Shown: in pieces, positions 48,772 through 60,347 of the stretch | Layout of the letters: each line of letters starts with the position of its first letter | How positions within the stretch are numbered: position 1 is the first letter of the stretch | NCBI RefSeq assembly: GCF_041146795.1 | Contig: NC_135177.1 | Location: 4,371,560 to 4,435,559 of the forward strand | Direction: 5' to 3' | Origin: Maylandia zebra | Taxonomy: Eukaryota > Chordata > Actinopteri > Cichliformes > Cichlidae | DNA: 64,000 bases | Position numbers and translations under genes: made by a program | Notes under the pieces: generated by a model | Seen by the model: only the letters and a program-made list of their open reading frames with translations | What the model was told of the DNA's origin: nothing | Database searches by the model: none

Positions 48772-49465
48772 TAGCAGTAACTCATTGATGGGATTTGATC
48801 AGTCAGTTTCAGGGTAGCTGTACAGCCACTGAGATGGCTGTGATACTGCAGTAGCTGGGCTTTGTAGCTGAGATGATCAGCATTGATTAAATACCGTGTC
48901 AGGTGTATATATCATCTCTAAGTGTTAGCCTCTGCATAAATCTACTTTTTATGTAACAAGGTAAATTTCATGCTTTTGAGAACTACTGCACATTTTGGGC
49001 GGTATGGTACATTTCCACCAAAGTCAAAGTGCCTAAACTAGAGCCAGTTACACTTATTTCCACTTTTGGTCATTTTAGCATTAGATTTAAATTACTGCAG
49101 TGATTTTAATAATTTTGTTTTTTTAACAGCTGTTTTTAACTTATTCATTCATTTAGCAAAGACTGCATAGCAGAAGAACAAACACAAGAAGTAGCATTGA
49201 GAAAACCCACTCCAGTAGATAAATCAACAAGGCACATTGTAAGTACCATGTTGTCTGACATTATCAAAAGTCAAATAAAAACTAATAACACCCCTATTAA
49301 AATGAAAGTTAATTTGGGATACTATTTGGGATATTTCATACTACTTTGGTATATAATAACTTTCTATCAGAATATGTCTTTTAACTTGCATCAAATAAAT
49401 AACTTGGACTTGCTTTCAGTCCTCTCATTATTGGGAACATCCTGTCTCAGAGTGATGTTCATAAA
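48296..49465. other. Stretch without recognisable genes
   Basis: Resumes the sequence broken by the ERV. It contains a (GT)n tract at 48712-48768 and short frames without known motifs. Confidence 0.45.
48712..48768. repeat. (GT)n microsatellite
   Basis: About 28 GT repeats without interruption. Confidence 0.97.
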
Positions 49466-49780
49466 TTAGTCCATTAATTTCTTACTTCAAGGCTGGACTA
49501 TTGTGATTCCCTATTATGAGGTTATTCTACGAAAGTATTAGCTGGAGAGAAACTAGATCATATTTCTCCCATATTAGCTTCTCTCCATTGGCTCCACCCA
49601 TTCAGAACTGTATTTAAAGTCTTTCGTTTCCAAAGTAAAATTCCATCAGATTTTCATCTCTGCAGTCATCATTGGTAAGAATTTTTTTTTCCAGAAAAGT
49701 GCCTGCCCTTCCCTGACCAATGGATCTGCCGGAGGCCCTTTTTCCTTTCATAAAGGAATTCTTCCTTCACCAAGTGTTTG
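49466..49780 (+). pseudogene. LINE reverse transcriptase C-terminal fragment
   Basis: The plus-strand reading gives SRLDYCDSLL, then LDHISPILASLHWLHPFRTV and a 3' region with CTGCCGGAGGCCCTTTTTCC. These fit the end of a CR1/L2-group LINE ORF2 (usual LDYCNSLL and HITPVLxSLHWLPV). Stops and small deletions are present. Confidence 0.7.
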
Positions 49781-49784
49781 TCCC

Positions 49785-50003
49785 CAACCCCTGGGCCACG
49801 GACCGAGTCGTTTGGTACTGGGCCGCGAGAGTTCAGGCTCGGGTGTGAAATTTATTGTTTTCGTTAACTCGGTTTCCCTGGGTCTTTTCCCATTTGTTAT
49901 GAATAAGTCTTCTTTGTTTTAGTACTGGTACCGGTCCGTGAAAATATTGTTGGACATAAACCGGTCCGTGGTGCAAAAAAGGTTGGGGACCGCTGCTGTA
50001 GAG
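49785..50003. mobile_element. hAT-type MITE, diverged ends
   Basis: GTCCCCAACCCCTGGGCCAC at the left and GTGGTGCAAAAAAGGTTGGG at the right are the two halves of a common fish hAT terminal repeat, with CGGACCG/CGGTCCG further in. The exact ends and duplication are blurred. Confidence 0.65.
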
Positions 50004-50034
50004 GACTGTCTGATAACTGAGCTTCTCTCTCTAA

Positions 50035-50890
50035 CCCACATAGCAACATTGGTATGGCCCTGATCTGGCCCACACAATGTGCTTACACATGGCCCACATA
50101 CTGCAAAGAATGATGGCCCTTTGGTGGCCCAGATCTGGTTTGCCAGAGGTGGCCTACACATGGGCCAGCACAAGGCCAGTTGCAGACACACTGGTGGTCC
50201 TGTGCTGGCCCATGTGTGGATTACCTCTAGCAAACCTGATCTGGTCCACCAAAGGGCCTTCATTCTTTGCAGTATGTGGGCCATGTGTGTGCAGCCACGG
50301 GCCAGTTGCAAACACACTTTCACTAAACTGAGTTCTTCCTACCTGCATTCATACATATTCACACTCTTGACATGCGAACTGGAGGAGCCAGGTATCAAAC
50401 TACTAACCTTCCGATCAATCGGTGACCTGCTCTACCTTCTGAGCTACAGCCACCCACTGCCAAAGATGAGGTTTTGGATAAAGTGTACACTCACAAACCT
50501 GTCAAATGTGCATTTGAAACGTTGGCTACTATAGCAGTATAGTATTGCAACATGGCATTTGGGTCTTCTAACTAAAATAGGAAAAAAGGACCATAAATAG
50601 TGCCATCATTGCCAGACCTGGCCTACATCTGGTTGACATACACTCTGCAATGACACCGGTCAGTCAGAAGTACCATCTTGATGTCAGATCCGGGCCAGAC
50701 CTGTTTTCTGTGGGCCTGGGTCACATAAACCAAACCACAACTGAGCCAGATATGGCATGCCATCACATAGACATTGCCATCTATGCCAGGCCTGGCCCAT
50801 ATCTGGATGGAATACGTCTTATCATGCCAGAAGTCAACCAGCAGTGCCGGCTTGATACCAGATCCGGGCCAGACCTCCTTGCTATGTGGG
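50035..50890. mobile_element. 856-bp non-autonomous element, CCCACATAGCAA termini
   Basis: The ends CCCACATAGCAA and TTGCTATGTGGG are perfect inverted repeats and AA flanks both sides, a 2-bp target duplication. The interior holds an imperfect palindrome (50086-50292) and a direct repeat of about 115 bases (near 50605-50720 and 50778-50890) built on CCAGACCTGGCC and GATCCGGGCCAGACC. No gene is seen. The termini differ at one base from those of the larger element at 56150-59463. Confidence 0.75.
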
Positions 50891-50924
50891 AATAATGTAG
50901 GGTCTGCAGTTAAAGGCTCAGTTC

Positions 50925-51507
50925 AATTAAATTAAATTAAATTAAATTAAATTAAATTTATATAGCGCCAAATCACAACAAAAGTCGCCTCAAGGTGCTT
51001 CATAGATACAGAGAAAAACCCAACAATCATATGACCCCCTATGAGCAAGCACTTTGGTGACAGTGGGAAGAAAAAACTCCCTTTTAACAGGAAGAAACCT
51101 CCGGCAGAACCAGGCTCAGGGAGAGGCGGCCATCTGCTGCGACCGGTTGGCGTGAGAGAAGGAAGACAGGATAAAAGACATGCTGTGGAAGAGAGACAGA
51201 GGTTAATAACAGATATGATTCAATGCAGAGGTGTCTATTAACGCATAGTGAGTGAGAAAGGTGACTGGAAAGGAAAAACTCAATGCACCATGGGAATCCC
51301 CGGCAGCCTACGTCTATTGCAGCATAACTAAGGGCGGATTCAGGGTCACCTGGTCCAACCCTAACTATATGCTTTAGCAAAAAAGAAAGTTTTAAGCTTA
51401 ATCTTGAAAGTAGAGATAGTTTCTGTCTCCCGAATCCAAACTGGAAGCTGGTTCCACAGAAGATGGGCCTGAAAACTGAAGGCTCTCCCTCCCATTCTAC
51501 TTTTAAA
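50925..51507 (-). mobile_element. LINE 3' untranslated repeat, first part
   Basis: Begins with an (AATTA)n tract (50925-50958) and TATATAGCGCCAAATCACAA, then TCCGGCAGAACCAGGCTCAG and similar. It continues at 52692-52815 after the hAT insertion. The tail GGCGCTATATA on the minus strand is shared with the SINE at 34393, which suggests a common L2-type machinery. Confidence 0.7.
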
Positions 51508-52683
51508 TAGAGATGGCACGATACCACTTTTTTATGTCCAATACCGATACCGATATCGTAAATTTGGATATCTGCCGATACCGATATGGATCCGATATAG
51601 TGTGTTTTTTAATCAATAAAACTGTTTTTTTAATATATTGCTGCATTTTGTATAAGTTCATACTCAAGTTTAAATAAACAACAACACTAAAGCTATTCTG
51701 TTATACCTGTATGCAAAAAATACACTGTACCCAAAATAATTCATAGTTCAGCAATACTGATCAATCTAATAAACTTAAACCTACTCAATCCTTCCTATTC
51801 TGGTATTTTAAAGAGTACTTAGCAGAAATATTAGGCAACCTAACTAATAGGGTTGCAAACTCCCAACAAAAAAAAATAGGCAACCACCCTCCAACTCATG
51901 ATGCTTAATCGACGTAATCAACTTTAATTTGATGCAGTGTGGAAAAAAAATGCACAGAAATAAATTATTTTTCAAGAATAATTAAATAGATTCAACATCT
52001 TTCTTCGACAGAATTGCAGACTGCAAGATGGTACCTTCCCAATCGAAAAAGTAGTATAGCTTACTAGGGTATTTTAGACTTAACAGTTACTATATACAGT
52101 AATGGACTTCTATATATTTTACATAAGATTAAAACTTTGGGTGTAAGATTCAGATAATTATTTATTAAAAGCTAGACATTTTAAATGAGAATAAGAAAGA
52201 AAAGTATGTCTTTGTGCCCCCCTTTCCCTGTTAACTCATTCACTGCCATTGACGTCTATAGCCGTCAATGGCAGTGAATGAGTCAATGGGTTTAACTCAT
52301 TCACTGCCAATGGCTGGCAGTGAATGAGTTAATGCCCATCGGCCCCCCCTGGCTAAACTTTGCTAGATCCGCCCCTGCACAGTTACCAGCCGTCAGCTGC
52401 GTAGAAAAGGATCCTGATCTAGAAAGTAATCTTAAATAAATTCTAAAATGCTGGTTCGGTAGCGAGGCTACAAATACACACAGCCGCTCTATCACGTGAC
52501 GCACACTGCTCCGATGCGCTACGGTTATGAGCCGAGTTATGCCATGTCACAAGTTTTGTGAGGTGCTTTTTTGATATTTAATGGATCGGATTACATTTTT
52601 TATTTCTCTCCGATATCTGATCCAGTAATTTAGGTCAGTATCGGACCGATACCGATACGTAATATCGGATCGGTCCATCTCTA
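51508..52683. mobile_element. hAT element (1176 bp), no transposase
   Basis: TAGAGATGGCACGATACC and the right end GGTCCATCTCTA are inverted repeats. The flanks CTTTTAAA (51500-51507) and CTTTTGAA (52684-52691) are an 8-bp duplication with one change. It splits the LINE-type repeat. The subterminal regions are dense in ACCGATA/TATCGG motifs. No transposase frame is present. Confidence 0.88.
52231..52332. repeat. Two palindromes bounded by TTAA
   Basis: CTCATTCACTGCCATTGACG and its inverse form a palindrome at 52235-52282; a second shorter one, with CTCATTCACTGCCAATGG, is at 52296-52328. TTAA lies at 52231, 52292 and 52329. TTAA borders suggest a piggyBac- or Kolobok-type MITE nested in the hAT element. 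Confidence 0.65.
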
Positions 52684-52691
52684 CTTTTGAA

Positions 52692-52815
52692 TACTCCAGA
52701 AACAACAAGTAGGCCTGCCGTGCGAGAGCGAAGTGCTCTAATAGGGTGATATGGTACTACAAGATCAGTAAGATAAGATGGGGCCTGATTATTTAAGACC
52801 TTGTATGTGAGGAGC
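52692..52815 (-). mobile_element. LINE 3' untranslated repeat, second part
   Basis: Continuation of 50925-51507 after the hAT insertion, with GGCCTGATTATTTAAGACCT and TGTATGTGAGGAGCAGGATT. Confidence 0.65.
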
Positions 52816-52824
52816 AGGATTTCA

Positions 52825-54793
52825 GTTCAGTTCAGTTTCAGTTTTATTTGACATATGCAAGTTAGCTCAGGGTCAGCATTGCAATGAAATGTGTTTGACA
52901 AGCAGAAGATAAGTCACTCAGCAGTATAGTATGATAAAAATATTACCAATATTAAGAGACTAAATTTATATAAATATATATACACACATGTATAAATGAA
53001 AAAATCTTAAGAAATCTTAATCTTAGGCTGTATGAGATGATTGTTATGAATTACTTTTTGAGCACTTAGCACTTAGTTCCTCCTACGCCGGGTGGTGCAT
53101 CGGGCAGCTAGTGATCTCCATCGATGTCGGTCAGCAGCAACTGCTATTCGGTCCCGGTAGGAAATTCTCAGGATTCGCCGCAGGCCACATTGTTGAAGCA
53201 TGTTCAGGTGTTGAATAATTGCACTTGTGGAGCACCAGGTTTCACTAGCGTAAAGTGCAGTAGGGAAGACGATAGAGTTCAATAGTCTGATCTTGACCCT
53301 TACATTCAGGGAGGTCGAGTTCCAAATAGGTTGGAGACATCGCAGGACACCAACTGCCTTCCCTACTCTGGCGTCGACATCCCGATCACAGACCCCGTCA
53401 TTTGAGATGATGCTGCCAAGATATGTAAAATTCTCCACCTCTTCAGCACGTTGTTGGTTGATCATGACCGGAATGCGGGTACGTGCATAGCCAACTCAGA
53501 GTACCTTGGTTTTTTTGGCGCTGATTCTTAATCCAACTTTCGTCGCCTCCCTCTGCAGGGCCACGGTCAACTTTTGGAGGTCTTCCTGAGTCGAGCCCAG
53601 CAGGGCGATGTCATCTGCGAAGTCCAAGTCAGTGAGATTACGTGCTTCGTGCCAAGGCACACCGATGCCAGCTTCGTCAACTGATCGTCGCATGATGAAG
53701 TCAATTACCAACAGGAAGAGGAAATAGTACGCATCCTTGTCGGACGCCAGTATTGATCTTGAAGAAATCTGTGCAGCCGTCATCCGTCTGGACGCAGCAA
53801 CGGGAGTTGGAGTAGAGACAACGAAAGGCATCTACAAACTGCTGAGGGACTCCATAGTGACGTAGGATAGCCCATAGAGTTGGCCGGTGGACGCTGTCAA
53901 AAGCCTTCTTGGAGTCAATGAAATTAATAGAAATCTTCCTTTGGTATTCCAGTGTTTGTTCAATGATCATAAAACTGTTCAAAAAGAGTTATAAAAATAT
54001 GATCTTCTCGATATATAAAGAAAAGGAAAATATTTAAATTAAGTGAATGTCTCTATTTAAAAACAAACAAACAAACAAAAAATTCATGATGTGATATTAT
54101 AGTATATAGTATATCAGAAATCTGTTCACTATTTTTATTACAAATTATATCAGTAAGGAAGCTGACTAAATATTCACTGATAATTTATGGCAAAGGGGTG
54201 GGATTAAATAAGTGTATACTTCTTCCCACTCCCTTTCAACATGTAAATTAATCAGAATGTTTTTTTGTATGTAATTTGTATAGTATTTCTTTCTCTCTTA
54301 TTTCTTTTCTAAATGTACTTGTATATTGTTCACATGTTGAAATAAATTACCAATCAATCAATCAATCAATCATGCGGAGGGTGAAGATTTGCTCGACGCA
54401 TGACCGGCCACTCCGAAACCCAGCCTGCTCTTCTCGCAATCGTTCGTTCACTGCGTGTCGTAGCTGATTCAAAAGAGCGAGGCAAAACACTTTCCCGGGT
54501 ACCGACAGCAACGTGATGCCCTGCCAGTTGTTACAGTCACCCAAATGACCTTTCTTTGGAAGTTTGATGATGGTGCCTTTTGTCCAATCATCGGGTACAT
54601 GTGATGATGACCAGCAGGCGTTTAAGAGTCTTGTAAGGGCGGCTTCAAGATGGGGTCCGCCATGCTTCAGCATTTTGGACTCCGCCATTGCCGGTCCCAA
54701 GCCCGGATGAAAAGGGAGGAGGGTTGGGTGTGGGGCTAGCAACCCCACCCTGTAAAAACTCCAACTGCTACGAAAACAGCAAGTGAATCTCAT
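52825..54793 (-). pseudogene. LINE reverse transcriptase pseudogene, interrupted
   Basis: Minus strand, from 54793 downwards: VPDDWTKGTIIKLPKKG, CNNWQGITLLSVPGKV and EQAGFRSGRSCVEQIFTLR; then, after an insertion, NFIDSKKAFDSVHRPTLW, TGVRQGCVL, LTDLDFADDIALLGSTQEDL (the F/Y-ADD catalytic motif), and finally FTYLGSIISNDGVCDRDVDA and PTALYASETW. Frameshifts separate at least three segments (about 53465/53496, 53700-53830 and the insertion). The 3' tail near 52825 has CTGAA repeats and resembles the tail of the LINE at 38465. The clade is not certain. Confidence 0.85.
53971..54368 (+). mobile_element. 398-bp truncated LINE tail inside the RT pseudogene
   Basis: ATCAT flanks both sides (53966-53970 and 54369-54373). 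The insert ends in TTGAAATAAATTACCAATCA and (AATC)n, the 3' microsatellite of a LINE on the plus strand. It separates FTLR from IIEQT in the host LINE frame. Confidence 0.8.
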
Positions 54794-55098
54794 TATCGAT
54801 TGTTATGAATAGCACCACATAAATAAAAATGATACTCGGTGTACTATTGTCAAGAAATGAAAACATGAAAACTGAGATGAGATTAACTCAAGCTTAAAGT
54901 ATGTAGCGTGGATGATATCTGTGAATTTAAAGCCACGAAATTATTCATTTTATCTTTTTTGTCTCAAAATAAATAAATTCTTCTTATCACGCTCAGGGAG
55001 TTCAACACATAGAGAGAACAGTACAGTGAAAAGCCATTTTCGTCCAGCACAGTTATGGACGCAGAAATGGACGACAAAGTGTCAACAGTATTCAGCAC
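54794..55098. other. Short stretch without a feature
   Basis: AT-rich DNA between the LINE and the gag pseudogene. I see nothing definable. Confidence 0.4.
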
Positions 55099-55446
55099 AT
55101 GTCTTCCTCGAAGCATTCAGTAGCCAGTGCCACTGCAAAAGCCAGAGCTATCAATTTGGAAAAAGCTACACTTGAGGCAGATCTGGAAGCACTGGAGCTT
55201 GGAAAAGCAGCTGCTGTTGCTAAGGAAGAAGAAGAAGAAGAAGCAGCAGCAGCCATAGAATGTGATGATATACACAGCAACAGGAGCAGCATCTCACACT
55301 TGTTCATCAAACAGCAAACCAAGGAAGATGAAGATCAAGCTCGGATCAGTTTCAAACCTGCCATAGACTCTCAAGACACACTGAGCCCTGTCTATGTCAG
55401 GAAAGCATCGCTGTCAACAAAAAAGAACCCCCAGAATCTAGTGTAG
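55099..55446 (+). pseudogene. BEL/Pao-like gag, N-terminal part
   Basis: A 115-codon frame starts MSSSKHSVASATAKARAINL, rich in Ala, Glu and Lys with coiled-coil character and an acidic Glu run. This resembles the start of gag proteins of fish BEL/Pao-type elements. The frame stops at 55446, 40 bases before the Tigger insertion; related sequence resumes at about 60600. Confidence 0.6.
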
Positions 55447-55768
55447 AATATCACACTTCACCCTCAAAACCAGGTTACTCAAGCTATCGTATTTTCACGA
55501 CCATAAGACGCACTGTACTAAAAGGCGCAGTCTCAGTTATGTGTGCCATTACTGTATTTAACACACACATAAGGCGCACTGGATTATAGGGCGCATACAA
55601 GTACCGTATGCGTATTTAAAAATAAAGCGGGAGCAAACCTGAGTTCGGTACCTTACTCACATTTCTATTACCGGTAATCGTCATCATCAACAACACACAA
55701 GCATACAAGTGTGCGTATTTAAAAATAAAGCAGGAGCAAAACGAAGTTTGGTACTCACATTTTTATCA

Positions 55769-56147
55769 TCAATCAAACCCATCGAAGTCCTCATTCTCTG
55801 TGTCTGAATTGAACAGCTGCGCTAAATCTCCATCAAACATGCCAAGTTCACTTTCTTCACTGTCAGAGTCACTTTCCGCGCCGTGCGGCTCCTCGGAAAT
55901 GATGCCGGCTTTTGCGAAAGCTCGAACAACAGTGCCAGCAGACATGTTAGCCCAAGCATCTACAATCCATTGGCAAATTGTGGCGTAACTCGCCCGGCGC
56001 TGCCTTCCACTCTTGGTGAAACTGTGGTCTCCATCGGTCATCCATCGCTCCCAGGCCGCTCGCAGCCTTACTTTGAACGGGCGGTTCACACCGATGTCCA
56101 GCGGTTGGAGTTCCTTTGTCAGGCCTCCCGGAATGACAGCAAGCTCA
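55769..56147 (-). pseudogene. Tigger transposase, C-terminal part
   Basis: Continues the enzyme after the insertion with ELAVIPGG and LQPLDIGVNRPFK, which holds the third catalytic Asp, 35 residues after the second if the halves were contiguous (DD35D). An acidic tail (ESDSDSEESELG ... DTENEDFDGFD) ends at 55769. Both halves are otherwise intact, so the insertion was probably the event that killed this copy. Confidence 0.9.
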
Positions 56148-57017
56148 CACCCAGATAGCAAGGAGACATTGAACAGATGTTGATTTTCCATCTGAACCAT
56201 CAGAATCGTCAGGATTGAAATGTCAACACAAAACCAATGTTGAAACAACATTGAAATACTGATGAAACCTGACACTGACATTGAAATAACATTGATTCAC
56301 TGTTGTTCTGTCATCGTTGATTGTTGATCTATTTATAGTTGACAAGGTGACAACAATCATGTTGAAAAACCATCGATTTATGGTTGAGCGGGAAATTAAA
56401 GCTGCTACCACTTGGACTATTCCACAGCACCCCTATCACATTGGTACATCCCTCCAGGTAACCATTGTCTTGTACAGTAGAGCGGGACATTAGATTTACT
56501 CTCAGCGGAATTGACTGGAGAAGGCATCAGTTCATGCACTGCACTGGCCTGCACCACGATTAGTATAAGGTAAGAATGAATGACTTTTGTTCTATTCGTT
56601 ATTTCCACGGTTGCATTTGAATAACAGTAAAAACAAACAAACAAACTTGTTAATGTAAAGTTTCGGATAAAATGTGGGAGCCCGAAATTGTGTCTACTTT
56701 CATCTTACAATCCGGCAACAAATAAATTGCACTGCAAACAAAGTCTATCAACAAAGAAAACATTTTCGTTTCATACTTTTCCGTTATATTCCCTTACAAA
56801 GCTAGCTTTAACGCTTCGAGGGTTCCTTTGTTCTTGCCGTCACCTCGACGCTTGACCCAGACTTTCGCTCTGTAGTTGCTTTTTAGCATAGTACTACAAA
56901 AAATTTTAAATCTGTGATATATGATTGATAAACGTAAAGGTAACTGTATAAATGTGTCCAATGACTTTGTTACTTTTAATGATTGGAGAGCACCCGCTTC
57001 GATTCGCACTCAATTCA

Positions 57018-57067
57018 AACTTTACGTTGCACGCTCACCTAACTTTACGCTGCACGCTCACCTAACT
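57018..57067. repeat. 24-bp tandem repeat
   Basis: TTTACGTTGCACGCTCACCT and TTTACGCTGCACGCTCACCT follow each other upstream of the DUF4806-like gene. Confidence 0.85.
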
Positions 57068-57446
57068 TGCGTTTGCACCTTTTGTCCACACGTAAACTGC
57101 GTTTAGCATTTACGTGTGGACAAGGAAGACGGAGAAAACGCAGCGTCAAAGGTGTGCGCCTATTTTGACACCACACTGTGCGCCAAGTTTTTGTCTCGGT
57201 GCCATGAATTCCTACAATGGCAGACTTAGACAAAATACTGTTAATTTTATTATCTTCAGTGTTTAAATGCTTACATATACGGGTTTGCTTGTAATTGTTG
57301 CCTATATACATTTTAAGCTATTATTTATTATTTAGTTCAATCAATAGATCAAGTTTTGTAGCGACTATGAAATATATTGTAATTATCTGTTTCCTGTTTA
57401 TCCTAGACAGGGCAAAAAAGGACTCCAAATTAAAAAAAAGATAAAA

Positions 57447-58876
57447 ATGAAAGACTGGTGCATTGTGCAGTTCAGCACTGGTGGTACAGAAATAGTCCCT
57501 AGTTCATGGATAAATGGGGAGAAATTGTCATGGCCTCCATATCCTCCGTGAGACACATTCAGGATCCACGACGCAGTAAAGAGGAGAGTTCATCCTGGTG
57601 CAACATGGCTCACCTATGCACCAGTCCGACTTCTAATAAGCCATGGTGGGTATCATCTGGATTGGTGTTGTATAAATGTAACAATAACAAGTTTTTCGTG
57701 TCCTAATTTATGTCTGGCCATACATTGTGTTTGTACTTCCAGACACATTTCACGAAGCAGAACGCAGTCTTCAGAAATATCTAAGTGAACACTGTGATAT
57801 GTCTGACCTTCAGTCCGAAGCTGAAACTCAGACCAGTCATAAAAGAAAGCACAAGTAAACTTTTTTTATTTCACAAACATATCTTTGATTGCTAAGAATT
57901 TATGATCTTGTCTTTTATACATATCTGTGGTGCTTGCATACTGCAATATCACCACATAATATAGTCCAAAAAGTGGAAGCTTGTAAACTTTTTATAAATG
58001 CAAAGCCGTGTACACTTGTGCACTTCAAAAATCCCTTGTATACTGTACCTTCTTGCACATCTCCGTTTCCTGTGTGTGTTGTTATAAATCAACTGTAACT
58101 TTAGGAAAAAATATTCCAAAAGCACATTTGTAATTACTTATGACCGTTTTCAACTTTTTTTCTTTAGACCAAATCCCCTGTACACATATAGTGACTCAGA
58201 GGATGAGCAGCCCACAAAGAAATGGTTTCCTCGGGCCCCTCGAGTGAAAATACCAGGTAATAAAATACTGTCTAGTGTCTTTGTACATATCTGTGTGTGA
58301 CACAAGGAAACTTTTGATAAGTTGTCTGTATTCTTAAATACTTTAAAAAAAAATTATCTTTTTCTGTCAGACCTGACGAGAGCTGTTAACGAACTCCGTG
58401 AGGAGGTCAGAGCCATCCGCAATACCGGCTGCAATGAATCGGTAGATGCTGGGGTACTGCCTCTGGATTTGCCCTTGCACAACATTGAGGAGCTAAACAA
58501 TGCAGAGCCAGCTCTTCAATCACAAGAGGCAAATAAGGCAATGGTAAGTATATAAAGGTTATGTACACTTTGTAACTATAAAGTGTAATAGCTGTCAGAT
58601 GTGATTTAAATACATAACAACGGCCTGTTGGTTAAACACACAAGCACTTGCATACACATTTAAGACATGAGACACGCTAATTCCATCTCTTAAAATGTGT
58701 CTATAGGTGAGACGCTTTGCCTTGATTGGAGCCTGACGCAGCAGTTAGGGGCAAACTCTATGTCCGAGTTTGTCTTTGCACAAGCAGTGCAGAAATGGCT
58801 CCGATACGCCCCAGATCGTTTGGGTGGTGCAGGACGCACATCATGCAAAAAATTACAAACTTCTGTGAATCATATA
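57447..58876 (+). pseudogene. DUF4806-like transposon protein, five coding exons
   Basis: Exons 57447-57645, 57743-57854, 58168-58256, 58371-58543 and 58707-about 58876 join with matching phases at consensus GT/AG sites. The first exon starts MKDWCIVQFSTGG and has EIVPSSWI and LSWPPYPP, then a TGA at 57549, then DAVKRRVHPGATWLTYAPVR in the same frame. The second ends MSDLQSEAETQTSHKRKHK, basic like a nuclear signal. The fourth begins DLTRAVNELREEVRAI and contains LPLDLPLHNIEELNNAE. The fifth reads VRRFALIGA, then stops; one base on, the other frame continues ANSMSEFVFAQAVQKWL. The PL..xxEEL and LALIGG pattern is that of DUF4806, found in many fish and cnidarian repeat-encoded proteins. Function unknown. 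An untranslated first exon may end at 56569. Confidence 0.65.
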
Positions 58877-59465
58877 AACGTAAATAGGAAACTGTCTTTT
58901 AATAAAGTATTTAGCAAACGAAACATGCCTATTGACCTTTTTTTGTTTATTTTTTTTCTCTGTTACATCACATGCAATGCTTTCTTATTTTAGGATATTA
59001 ATATTGACATGATACATTGTGAGACATTTGGGTTTTTTTTATAAAGGGTGTCCAATTTAAGGAATAAGTACAATTATGTGTTTAGGTGGTTGAAGTATTG
59101 ATGGAAACATGCAGTAGTTTAGTATTGGTTAAAATAGCTATAAAGAAAGGTAGATTTCCAGTCATGATTTAACTGTTGTTTTAATAAAAAGCAAATATGC
59201 GAAAGAGGTGGAAAATCAACACCATAGCTCAACAGTGTTTCAATATCAGAATCTGACATTGTTTCAATGTCAGCAGTATTAGAAAATATAACGTTGAATC
59301 AACGTCAGGTTTCAACATTGATTCAACATCAAAACCTGACGTTGTTTCAACGTTAAAAAAGGGTGCAAGAGTGACGTTAGGTCAACGTCACACTTCAACG
59401 TTGATTCAATGACACAGCCTGATATTGACTCAACATTGTTTCAATGTTTCCTTGCTATCTGGGCA

Positions 59466-60347
59466 GTTCATTTGTTTCACTAGTTTTTTCACATCGGCTG
59501 TGAGATGGGCACACATAGAGTCACAGATTAAGAGCAATGGTGATGCGTGGAAAAAACCACCTGGTCTCCTTACATACACCTCCCTCAGCCACTCTTTCAT
59601 CATTTCCTCATCCATCCAGCCCTTTTCATTTGCCTTAATGATGATTCCTGCTGGAAACTTCTCTTTAGGCAAAGTCTTTCGCTTAAAAATCACCATAGGC
59701 GGCAGTTTCTGTCCATTAGCATGGCAGCCAAGCACAACAGTAAAAGAAGACTTTTCATACCCCGTTGTGCGTATCGCTACCGTGCTGGTCCCCTTCTTCT
59801 CCACAGTGTGACTCACCGGGATGTCAAAAGTGAGCGGGACCTCGTCCATGTTTGTGATGTGGCTGGGCTGGATGTTTTTGTCACCGATGTGTTTGCTGCA
59901 GTAGGAGCGGAAGATGGCCAGCTTTTCCTTATAATCCGCTGGAAGTTGCTGCGCTACCATAGTCCTGGTCCGGATGGAAAAATGGCACTGTTTCATAAAA
60001 CGAAAGCACCAAGACGGACCTCCTTGGAAATGTTCAATGTTCATCTCTTCAGCTAGTGAAACTGCTTTTAGCCGAATGGTGACCGTCGAAACGCTTCTCC
60101 CGCTCGTTCTTTGCTCGATGATCCACCGCTCGAGTCTTTCCTCCAACTCGGGCCACCTCGCCTTATGTCCGCGGAAACTCAGCTGCGTTTTCTTGACCTG
60201 CCGGAGCTTGTTTTCTAGCTTCCTCCATTTGCGAACCATCCATTCGTTAATCTTAAATTCTCTCGCCGCTGCTCGATTTCCACGTTCCTCCGCATAGCTG
60301 ATGGCCTTCAGTTTAAACTGTGCTTCATAAGCGTGTCTCTTTGCCAT
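59466..60347 (-). pseudogene. Tigger transposase, N-terminal part
   Basis: The start is most likely MAKRHAYEAQFKLKAISYAE (60347), since the 14 residues upstream lie outside the family pattern. It contains an N-terminal helix-turn-helix of Psq/CENP-B type (about residues 1-60), a CENP-B-like second DNA-binding region (about 70-150) and the start of the DDE domain: first Asp in TNMDEVPLTFD, second Asp in LLICDSMCAHLT. It runs without stops or frameshifts up to LVKQMNC, where the 3.3 kb element is inserted. Pogo-type enzymes cut and paste at TA. Confidence 0.92.

Larger units (their letters stand above)
56150..59463 (+). mobile_element. 3.3-kb element with CCCAGATAGC termini and a DUF4806-like gene
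   Basis: CCCAGATAGCAAGG and CCTTGCTATCTGGG are inverted termini; the similarity continues as ACATTGAA-type sequence. CA flanks both sides (56148-56149 and 59464-59465), a 2-bp duplication placed within one codon of the Tigger gene. The subterminal regions are packed with short motifs of the type GTTGATTCAACGTT and ACGTCAGG. One spliced gene lies in the middle on the plus strand; no DDE transposase is visible. The termini nearly match the element at 50035-50890. I cannot name the superfamily; 2-bp duplications have been described for ISL2EU-like transposons. Confidence 0.8.
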
